Positions 47,479 through 56,015 of a stretch of 64,000 bases of DNA are shown one piece after another; the first letter of the stretch is position 1; every line of letters starts with the position of its first letter. The position numbers and the translations under genes are program-made. Source of the stretch: Scheffersomyces stipitis CBS 6054 (taxonomy: Eukaryota; Ascomycota; Pichiomycetes; Serinales; Debaryomycetaceae); assembly GCF_000209165.1 (NCBI RefSeq), contig NC_009046.1:1178001-1242000 (forward strand), in the 5' to 3' direction. The notes beneath the pieces were generated by a model. It had not been told where the DNA came from and did not search any database. It saw nothing but the letters and a program-made list of their open reading frames with translations.

Positions 47479-50472
47479 CTACTTTTTGATGTAAGTTTCT
47501 GGTGGTCCCAAGAACGAAGGAACAACACCACCAAAGTCGACAACAACTTTTTCAAAAACAACTGCTGGTTCCAATGCCCATAATTTCAAGGTATGTTCAC
47601 CAGCATCAAAAGTATGGGTAGTGTTATGAATCCATACACCGTCACTTGCAGCGTCTTCCCAATGGGCAGGCATGGCAGTAGGGTCAGTTGGATCAACAAC
47701 AATTTGAACTACTTGAGGTTCTTGATCGTCGATGGCAATGGCATACTTCAAAGGACGAGATGGATCAATGTTCAAGGATGAACCAGTGTAAACAGTAATG
47801 TTAGATCCATATTGTGGTGCACTAAAACTGTACAAGTTGTATTCCAAGTACGAATAGTCTTCGGTTGCTTCTTGGGAGTCAGCAGTGACGGGGAACAAAG
47901 TGACACCAGACAAGGTTCTTCCATATCTGTCAATTGTAACATAGTATGTGTCATTTGTAGATTGGTTGTTAGAGAAATGTTCTGCTTCGATGGAGATGTG
48001 TTGGTTAGTCTCCACAAAACCCTTGAAATCATCTGGTGCTTGAGTCTTGTTGATTGGCAAATTGACAGTTGGCATACCAAAGAATTCGTAAGTGGTATTG
48101 GAAGTGATATTCATGAACACGATATTGTATCCTTCTGGGGCCTGGTCCCAGTCTACCGTGACTTCAACATCAACCGAGTTCCAGATACTGTTGTTTGTTG
48201 CAGAAACAGATCCTGACGAGGGATTAACCTTAACGTAATCAGCATAAGGAGAAACCTCAAAGTAGAAATCTTCAATACCTTTGTTGAAAATAGTAATGTG
48301 TCTACTGTCAGTGTAAGGATCTAAAGTTGGCAATACCAAAGTATTGTTACTGTATGCAACAGCATTATAAGCATCATCACCTGGAACAGATCCTCTGGAT
48401 TGTTCTACAGTGACACCCAAAGAACCAGCTAATGAGTTTTCTTCAAGTTGAACATATGCAAGTGGAGGAGCAACATTTCTCATTGGCTGTTGCCAGTAGA
48501 AGTAGCCCAAGTGAGTTTGATCCATCATATGCTTCCATTTTCCACCAAGCAAGGAGTCATATTCACCTTTCCAGGTGTTGTCATATTGGAATCTGTCAAG
48601 TACATGAGTGGATAATGCATTAGCTTGATTTCTTCTTTGTTCAGCATACAAGTTGTTCTTACCAGCAGAAATCAAAATGTCGTAAACGGTGTAACCAGCA
48701 ACAGCAGGATGGAGAACCAATTGGAAAAATGATGGCTGAACATTCTTTGGCAATTTTTTGTAAACAGCCCATGCTCTGTCAGCCAAGTCTGCCCATTCAC
48801 TAAGCACGGTTTCGGCTTCGTTGTAGTTGTATAAATGAAATGTGGTGGTGTTTAATGCTTCGTACTTCTTTCTGTTTGCATAGAAACCGTAAAGATCAAT
48901 AATGTCAGCAACTTCCTTGACATCGTCTTCCTTAAGGTATGCTCCGAATTCTCTTTGAGCCCATGCGGTAGCCCAAGTCATGACCTTGTTAATTGGTCCC
49001 CATGTATCAAAGTCATAACCTAAAGAAATGAAGTATTCAATTGGAATTTCTAAAGGCTTCATGTCACCAACGTTAACAACCCAGATCTGGTCAGCTTGTT
49101 TTTGTTTTGCCAAATGCATCTGTTCCCAAGTCTTTTCCAAAGAAACAGTGTTAATCCACTTGAAATCAACTGGACTACCAACGTAGTCAAAATGATAGTA
49201 AACACCAGCACCACCAGCTCTGTCTGTTTCGTTAGCAAGGGGCAATCTTCTGTTGTTTCCCCAGTTATCATCCACCCATAACAAAGTAATGTCTTCAGGA
49301 ACTTGCATACCTTCTTGGAAGTAGGCTTGAACTTCCTTATACAAACACCAAACTTGTGGGATATCAGTGATATCGGTATTGTTAAAGTACTCAGTTAAAA
49401 GTTCTCTTTGAGTCTTGATGACGTCTTCAAGTAAACTGATTTCAACACCACCAGTGATAGGAGTGTCTCCGAATCCTCTCATACCAGTTGTCCACATGTT
49501 TTCATATGGCTTGCTTCTGGCGATACCTTCTTTCCAGAATTCAACGATGTTATCTTTGTTAGTACTGTAATCCCAAGAACCATTACCGAAAGTAGTCCAC
49601 TCATTAGTGGCTCTCATAAGTGGCTCAGTGTGGGATGTGGACATGACAATACCATAGTAGTCAGCCCAGTACTGGTTTTCGGGATCATCCTCTCCAAACA
49701 TACTGGCCCACATAGCGGGCCACAAGAAGTTGGCTCTCATTCTGAGCAACAATTCGAATAACTTCACGTAGAATTGGTGGACGAAGTAAGAGTTGTATTT
49801 TCCTTCTGGGAAGAATTCGGCAACCCAAGCTGCCAAAGCTGGTTGTTCATCGTTAAGGAAAATACCTCTGTATTTAACACTGGGCTCTCCTTGGACCTTT
49901 ACGATTGACTTGGAAACATAGATTTCACTATGAGTAGCTGGCACGACGTCGGCGAACCAGTACCATGGAGAGACACCGATTTGTTCAGAAATATCATAGG
50001 CACCAAAAATTGAACCTCTCTTGTCACTTCCAGCAATTACCAAAGCACTACTGATACATGGTGCTGGATTCTCAATAACCTTCATGACATAAGATTCCCA
50101 CTTGCCTTCAATTTCACTGACATCTAACTTCTTTGCAGAAACTAATGTATCGATAATTGAAGAGTTGCCAACAGTACCAATAATAATTGCAGATTCAACC
50201 TTACCATGTACTTTAGTACAAATTCCACTACCAGTAAAATTGACAACTGGCAAGGCTTCACCAGTGACTTTCTTGAAATCATCACTTAAGTCCAAACCAG
50301 CTCTGACAACACCTGGCCAGTCTTCAGTATCCAAGAATAACGTAGCCGACTTTTTGTGTGCAGCCAATTGCAAATCGTCTTTCAGATTTTTGAACACAAT
50401 ATTTTGCAACCCACCCAATGCGCTAACGGTGCTGCAAAGAGCAACCAACGCTGGGAAGTATGAAAACAACAT
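47479..50472 (-). CDS. Secreted GH115 alpha-glucuronidase (xylan debranching)
   Basis: A 997-residue protein with a clear signal peptide (MLFSYFPALVALCSTVSALG). The body matches glycoside hydrolase family 115, with landmark segments KYRGIFLNDEQPALAAW, FPEGKYNSYFVHQFYVKLFELLLRMRANFLWPAMW, TSHTEPLMRA and TLLWVDDNWGNNRRLP. Many N-x-S/T sequons suggest glycosylation. The C-terminal 250 residues are a beta-rich accessory region. GH115 enzymes remove 4-O-methylglucuronic acid from internal and terminal xylose units of glucuronoxylan, and S. stipitis is one of the first organisms in which this activity was assigned to the family. The gene would work outside the cell, with xylanase, supplying sugars for uptake. 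Upstream are a TATA box and a Mig1-like site. The ATG is CAT at 50470-50472. Confidence 0.93.
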   Translation of the reverse strand: MLFSYFPALVALCSTVSALGGLQNIVFKNLKDDLQLAAHKKSATLFLDTEDWPGVVRAGLDLSDDFKKVTGEALPVVNFTGSGICTKVHGKVESAIIIGTVGNSSIIDTLVSAKKLDVSEIEGKWESYVMKVIENPAPCISSALVIAGSDKRGSIFGAYDISEQIGVSPWYWFADVVPATHSEIYVSKSIVKVQGEPSVKYRGIFLNDEQPALAAWVAEFFPEGKYNSYFVHQFYVKLFELLLRMRANFLWPAMWASMFGEDDPENQYWADYYGIVMSTSHTEPLMRATNEWTTFGNGSWDYSTNKDNIVEFWKEGIARSKPYENMWTTGMRGFGDTPITGGVEISLLEDVIKTQRELLTEYFNNTDITDIPQVWCLYKEVQAYFQEGMQVPEDITLLWVDDNWGNNRRLPLANETDRAGGAGVYYHFDYVGSPVDFKWINTVSLEKTWEQMHLAKQKQADQIWVVNVGDMKPLEIPIEYFISLGYDFDTWGPINKVMTWATAWAQREFGAYLKEDDVKEVADIIDLYGFYANRKKYEALNTTTFHLYNYNEAETVLSEWADLADRAWAVYKKLPKNVQPSFFQLVLHPAVAGYTVYDILISAGKNNLYAEQRRNQANALSTHVLDRFQYDNTWKGEYDSLLGGKWKHMMDQTHLGYFYWQQPMRNVAPPLAYVQLEENSLAGSLGVTVEQSRGSVPGDDAYNAVAYSNNTLVLPTLDPYTDSRHITIFNKGIEDFYFEVSPYADYVKVNPSSGSVSATNNSIWNSVDVEVTVDWDQAPEGYNIVFMNITSNTTYEFFGMPTVNLPINKTQAPDDFKGFVETNQHISIEAEHFSNNQSTNDTYYVTIDRYGRTLSGVTLFPVTADSQEATEDYSYLEYNLYSFSAPQYGSNITVYTGSSLNIDPSRPLKYAIAIDDQEPQVVQIVVDPTDPTAMPAHWEDAASDGVWIHNTTHTFDAGEHTLKLWALEPAVVFEKVVVDFGGVVPSFLGPPETYIKK

Positions 50473-51887
50473 GATTGCTGGGTGAAAAGCTAATAATTCA
50501 TTTGAAAGAAAACGTTTCGGTGGACATGGCCTGTTAAATTTATACTCTTGCTCACATTCTTTGTTCCACAGTTGGAACCATTAAGTGGTGGGGCTACCTC
50601 GAAATCCTATTTAGGGAGTCCTAATTATTTTCAACAATATAATATCTCCACATTTTGAAATATTGTTAGGTTTACATGGGGTAGATGCATATGCCAAGGA
50701 GTACCTTAACGCATACGGTCCTATGAAATGCAACTAAGAATAGGCACAAAGCTCCATTTCATATGGAAGAGCTCTTGGACCTTCTTCTTGCTTGACAGAA
50801 ATGTCTGTATATTGACGGAAAAGTCTGTATGAAAGGGGAACAAGACATAAAAAATACGTTAAACTCGCAAAAAATATTAAATATCGGGAATCGGGAGGCT
50901 GTTCCTTTATGCTTAAATCAGGTACTAAACAAGAAGCCCCACATTAGCCCATACCTTATGCATCGGAACGCCGGCGTATTTGTAATTCTATGGGGTAAGA
51001 GTATAAGTATTGCTTGACCGCCCGAAGTAAGGTAGAAGCGAGTTATATTGGAAGCTTGCCACAAAAAACCAGACACTTCCTTCCTACCAAACTGTATTTG
51101 TTTGGACGGGACCAATACTCAATTTGGTGACAATTGAACCTACATGAACTGGGCCAGATCTACATATTTGTCATCTCTCTCTTGGGAATGTTTCAGGGAG
51201 TAGTTTCATCTGGAATTCGAAGGATCTTTTTTACTTACGGCAGAATCTTAGACTTTCCCGATAGGTTATTCTGATTTCTTTAATAAAATATTTTAAATTA
51301 CTGTTGGCACTAGTAAGCTCGTTCCTTTCTTCTCAATAATGTATTCAATAATGGAAATCCTACAGGATGTGTTCAATATTCATCTGACTTCTCTGTCTCG
51401 CATCACCTTGTGATCAGCATGTACACCGTTGCACACTCAATTTGTAACAATAGAAATATCTGTTGGGTGAGGTACAACTCCTTTCCATTTAATTGTTGGA
51501 TAGTAGACAACTCAATCGCGAAGTTAGTCATCAATTTTCGAATAGGACACCGATTCCCGGTTTTGATCTATACTTTTAAGTTTTATTGCCGAATTCTAAC
51601 AATGAAGGGATCAATATACTTTTTTTTAGATAAATTACAGAATTGCGTAAATAAACAATTTAAAAAATGCTAAAGACAAATCTCAACGTTCCCATTGCTA
51701 ACTTCCATAATTTATTCTATTACAACCGATTGAATTTTATTAGGTGGAGATCATAAGCTGGAACAAGAAGTCCCTCCACTTGTCCTGATAGTTGTTAACA
51801 TTTTCTATTTTCCCTTAACTATTGCGGTAAGGATGCAAAAAAATGAGAGATACGGACGGAATAAGTGTCCTTAGACCATAATTAAGA
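50473..51887. other. Upstream region of the GH115 gene up to tRNA-Pro
   Basis: About 1.4 kb. The first 150 bp carry the promoter elements listed. Frames at 50829-51017 and 51410-51673 are short and unlike known proteins. The rest is AT-rich with no feature I can support. Confidence 0.4.
50539..50593 (-). promoter_or_regulatory. GH115 promoter: TATA box and Mig1-like site
   Basis: TATAAA reads on the minus strand at 50539-50544, about 70 bp before the ATG at 50472. GTGGGG at 50588-50593 (CCCCAC on the gene strand) matches the Mig1 core. Glucose repression would be expected for a hemicellulase gene, but it is an inference here. Confidence 0.45.
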
Positions 51888-51996
51888 GGGCGTGTGGTCT
51901 AGTGGTATGATTCTCGCTTTGGGCGACGATTTAGCAAAACTAAATTGATTACTACAAGCATGCGAGAGGCCCTGGGTTCAATTCCCAGCTCGCCCC
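51888..51996 (+). tRNA. tRNA-Pro(TGG) with 37-nt intron
   Basis: Exons are 51888-51923 and 51961-51996. The first reads GGGCGTG, the D arm and the anticodon stem CTCGC with loop TTTGGG (anticodon TGG at 51920-51922). The intron is 51924-51960, directly 3' of position 37 as in all nuclear tRNA introns. Then come T, GCGAG, the variable loop, the T arm CTGGGTTCAATTCCCAG and CTCGCCC plus discriminator C. A T-run (52000-52007) follows. A proline tRNA of this type also carries an intron in S. cerevisiae. Confidence 0.95.
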
Positions 51997-52276
51997 TTTA
52001 ATTTTTTTATTTCACAAGAGAACATTCCTTCGATAACTAGTAATCAGAAACCAATGAACTCACATATTGGAGTACAGAGCTTAGCTACAAACAGTTTTGG
52101 AGATAAGTTGAGAACGTCTTGTAAGTAACATTTTTTCTAACTCTTTTTTCCAACTCTTTGTAATTTTGCAACTGAGGGTTACCCGGCCGAACAAATCAAG
52201 TTCAAATAGTTTACGTGGAGGTTTAATCCAACTATCTTCGTTTTATCTCTATACGATTACAAAATCACTTCTAAAA

Positions 52277-52678
52277 ATGATCCGTGTAATATCGCTATTT
52301 CTTGTATTTGTGTCGTTAGCTTCGGCCAATATATTTGACTTTTTGAATAACAACTTTGCCGGTAGGGGCCAGCAACAAGGAGGACAAGTTCAGACTCCAG
52401 AACAATATGAAAACGCAATTTTGAACACCAACTGCGGAAAATACGTCTGTCCCGATACGGGGATGTGTGTAGAAGCTCCCAAGTTTTGCCCCTGTCCATA
52501 TCCATCGTCACAATTAAGATGCTTTTTGCCAGACGGTCGCTACTTGTGTATTTCCAAACCAGCCGGAGATATTTCAGCCAAGTACGATGATCCTAAATCT
52601 AACTGGAAAGTGGATGCCAAAGATGATAACATCAGAGACTGTGGGTGGGTTAGCAGAGCTTGGAGAGGACTTGTATAA
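52277..52678 (+). CDS. LCL2: Lcl2-like small secretory-pathway protein
   Basis: A 133-residue protein starting at the ATG just before a signal peptide ([17 protein letters not shown]); the frame upstream of this ATG is open but has no better start. The mature part has a Gly/Gln-rich linker followed by a cysteine-rich core with [24 protein letters not shown] and [10 protein letters not shown], the arrangement of Lcl2 (about 131 residues in S. cerevisiae). Lcl2 is annotated as a protein affecting chronological lifespan and probably acting in the ER; its molecular role is unclear. Downstream there is 1.5 kb before RNH1. Confidence 0.85.
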   Translation: MIRVISLFLVFVSLASANIFDFLNNNFAGRGQQQGGQVQTPEQYENAILNTNCGKYVCPDTGMCVEAPKFCPCPYPSSQLRCFLPDGRYLCISKPAGDISAKYDDPKSNWKVDAKDDNIRDCGWVSRAWRGLV

Positions 52679-54232
52679 AAATGATAGAACAAAAGTAATA
52701 GAAAGAACCAGAATCACAACTCAAGATGTAGATTATAGTTCATGTTGGTGGTTAAAAGTTAACATTGGCTTCGAAACGCAGAAGCCCTAACATAGGTCTA
52801 AGGATTGCAGCAGAATGTGATATAAAGAAGTGGCTGTCTCGAATCACGACGATAAGGTCCGATCATAACGCCAACTATAAATGCATAAGTAGAGTGCAAG
52901 TCTACTACAATCACGTGAAAACATCGAATTGAAAGCTATAGGATATAAGTCGACTACATCCCCTAATCTGACATTACATAGACAACTCACATCTCCGTTA
53001 TTGTCACCTTCGTCGGCTGATGGTATTCCGTGAGAGAAAGAGCAATTACCAATAGAAATCCAGCTGAAGACTTCGTTTTGAATGTAGTCGGACCTCGGAA
53101 TGAGTGTATACAAAAAATCCAGACATGAAAGATCCGAACTTGTATTAGACCCAATAAAGTTATACGGTCAAGAAGAAATAGAATCCCAGCAATTTCACCT
53201 TAATTGGACAGAGTTTTATGTTATTTCTAGATTAAGCAGTATTTGTTTGGATCTCGATACTGTATATTGAATCCTTAAGTCTTTTAGGCTTAATATTTAA
53301 GCTGGCTACGTCGAAGTTGTTTCTACTGATATCCCTTGCATTAATAGCTTGCTATGAAAGCTCAGATTTGACTCACTTCCAAGGAGGCTTCTAGGTTCCT
53401 TAGGAAATTCTTTTAGCTAAATATATAGACGAATTCTCGAGGCGAGAATGTGAAAAATTAAAATTTTCACGAGATTCCAACTGCCCAAAATGAGATCAAC
53501 TTGGTCGAGAAATGTACATCTAGACCCATACCAAGTAGGACCAACCATCGCAGTTACATCATATGGCTAAGCCTTCAACTTCGTTAAACATTCTTGAAGT
53601 TGATGGAATATAATGTAGGATCAATGTCGTACCACAGCGACATTATACGACATTTGGATTGAATTTCCAACAGTATTGGCCAGTAAAATCCATATGCCTA
53701 TGTATGGAAGACCGGTCTGCACATACAGGTTTCTGATGGAAAATAAGATACAGGATTCCAGGTAATTCAGATATCCGGATTTCCTCCTCGAGGAATGTTC
53801 CCGAATATCCATGGTTTCCGAGGTGAGTCACCCCGGATTGGATAAGTCTACTATAAAGAGAAATGGTTCCAGATTTTTGTTCCCACTTCAGTTTGTTGGC
53901 TAAGAGAAATTACTCAACACTCATGAGAAATGAGGGGTTACCAAAGTATTTAAGTACCAGCAGATTGTTGCTGAGTTGAACAGGAATTTAGATACTTCTT
54001 TAGTGATTAATACAAGTCCATATCCATTAATCCAAAACCCTAGTCCAAAAAGGAAAACCGGTCGCAATATACAGGTTTCCCGTCAGTCTCTTCACCTCGT
54101 TTAGCCTGTATTTAAGAGTGCCTCTATAAAACTTGAATCATTTACGCGTCCCTTACTCTACTTGCTATCTGTCTTCTTCTTTCTCCTTGAAGTACCTAAG
54201 GGTTTCAACTTCTTCTACTTACAATTTCACGA
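52679..54232. other. Intergenic region LCL2 / RNH1, 1.5 kb
   Basis: AT-rich with small frames only. A near-repeat of 23 bp occurs at 53711-53733 and 54057-54079 (19 of 23 bases alike), and a TGAGTCA site is at 53824-53830. The last 150 bp are pyrimidine-rich leader sequence of RNH1. Confidence 0.4.
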
Positions 54233-55129
54233 ATGCCTTACTACGCTGTTGCTAGAGGCAACAAAACAGGAGTCTATACCAGTTGGGACTCTGCCAAATC
54301 CAACGTCTTAAACGTTTCAAACTCATGCTACAAGAAGTTTAACACGGCTGCTGAAGCCCAAGCCTTTGTAAGCGACAACGGCTCTGGTTCCGGAAGTTCG
54401 TATAGCTCTTCTAGGAGCACAGGCGGTTCTTCATACTCTTCGGGAGGCTCGCAAAGTTCATCTTATGGAGGATCTACTTCATCTTACGGAGGCTCTTCTT
54501 CATCTTATGGAGGGTATTCTGGTGGATACTCCGGTGGCTACTCTGGCGGATACTCCAGTGGGACCAGTAAGCAAAATGGTTCTTCTAGCCACTCTAATGC
54601 TTCATCTAGTAGCAAGCCTGCTACTGGTAAGATCTACGTGGATGGTGCAGCTAGAGGTAACGGCCAGGATAGGCATGTTGCTGGAGGCTATGGAGTTTAC
54701 TACGGTCCAGGACACTCCAAAAACGCCGCTGTAGCCATGGATACTGTAGACAATCAGAAAACTACAAATCAAAGAGCTGAGTTGCACGCTTTGAAGCATG
54801 CTCTTAATGACATTGCCAACGATGACCTGTCGAATACTAAGTACAGTATTCACTCAGACTCCAAATATGCTATCAACAGTGTATCTGAATGGTCCAAGGG
54901 CTGGAACGAAAACAACTGGACTAACTCTAAGGGCCAACCTGTAGCAAATAGAGATATCATCGAGAGTTGTCTTCCAATTCTCGACAAGGTTAATGACAAG
55001 TATTCTGAAAAAGGCTGGGGTAAAGTCGAGTTCCACCATGTCAAGGGTCATGCGGGAGACCCTGGTAACGAAGCAGCCGACAGATTAGCAAACGAAGGTG
55101 CAAATCAGATGGAGTCTAGATACCGATAA
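54233..55129 (+). CDS. RNH1: Ribonuclease H1
   Basis: A 298-residue protein. An N-terminal hybrid-binding domain (MPYYAVARGNKTGVYTSW to about residue 45) binds RNA/DNA hybrids. A Ser/Gly/Tyr-rich linker (about 50-125) has near-perfect GGYS repeats. The C-terminal RNase H domain carries the catalytic acids D137 (YVDGAARGN), E183 (QRAELHA), D209 (HSDSKYA) and D283 (NEAADRLA). RNase H1 degrades RNA in RNA/DNA hybrids. S. cerevisiae Rnh1 has two hybrid-binding domains and is 348 residues; this one has a single domain with a longer linker. The ATG at 54233 is right at the domain start. Confidence 0.93.
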   Translation: MPYYAVARGNKTGVYTSWDSAKSNVLNVSNSCYKKFNTAAEAQAFVSDNGSGSGSSYSSSRSTGGSSYSSGGSQSSSYGGSTSSYGGSSSSYGGYSGGYSGGYSGGYSSGTSKQNGSSSHSNASSSSKPATGKIYVDGAARGNGQDRHVAGGYGVYYGPGHSKNAAVAMDTVDNQKTTNQRAELHALKHALNDIANDDLSNTKYSIHSDSKYAINSVSEWSKGWNENNWTNSKGQPVANRDIIESCLPILDKVNDKYSEKGWGKVEFHHVKGHAGDPGNEAADRLANEGANQMESRYR

Positions 55130-56015
55130 TGGAGTCTAGAAACCGATAGGCTGATAGATTACTAATAGCATTTCTACTTTTTTTTGCAGTATGTTTACGA
55201 GACTTCTATGGTATTCATCTCCGGAAGGAGAATAAGGATGTAAGGCACTCTTGTAGAAAAATTGAAAGTTTTAGAGTAATGTCTGAGCATTGCAAATGTG
55301 CATATACTAGATTTTGCAAAGGCTCTAATTCGTTGGTGGGGTACCTAGAAGGAGAGTACATAAGCATGGAGCCATTCAGAACTGTTCAATGCGATAAGGC
55401 TGCACCCTTTGTTCAGCAAGGCACTATATAGCGCAACAATCGACGTAGAAGTACGAATTCCAGCATATACAAATATCACCGGCTGGTCGCTTCGCAGTTA
55501 GTGACTCTACAAAGGGAATTGCCAGATGCGTTGGCTGACTCTGCGATCAGAATATTTGATCCCTCCACATACTTAAGGTATTTAATTATTTATCGAATCA
55601 ATGCTTGCATGTTTTGTATGGCGAAGTCATCTAGCATGAAATAACTGAGAAAGAGATCCCTCTTGCCAGACATGTAGAAATGGATATTCACACTTCTCTG
55701 CTCTTGGGTGTTAATTGGTGCTCACAATTAGAGGTTTTCACGTGACCGTCCTGTTTACGGCAATCATCCGTCTGAGTCATAGCTGGGGCATATCGATAGA
55801 GTTAGGCACATAATCAGAACTGAGCGATAACTCATTGGTGGATGAGCTCCGCATTCTGAGTCTATCAATTTTAAATGGTGCAAATTTAAGGTTTGAAAAA
55901 TCAGTGGTGAAAAATCTGAAAAATTTCACTGCATCACACTGATAATATTTAATTCTTCTGCTTTTCTTCATCAGCATCTTCAACTTGTAAAGATAAATCT
56001 AACTCGTGTAGCACA
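55130..56015. other. Upstream region of ACO2
   Basis: About 890 bp between the RNH1 stop and the ACO2 ATG. It holds Gcn4-type elements and a TCACGTGA box (listed separately) and no further gene. Confidence 0.45.
55502..55779. promoter_or_regulatory. Gcn4-type sites and a TCACGTGA box upstream of ACO2
   Basis: TGAGTCA at 55773-55779 is a perfect Gcn4/AP-1 site, 237 bp before the ATG. TGACTC cores occur at 55502-55507 and 55536-55541. TCACGTGA at 55738-55745 is a Cbf1-type palindrome. Amino-acid starvation control by Gcn4 would be expected of a lysine-pathway gene. Confidence 0.55.
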
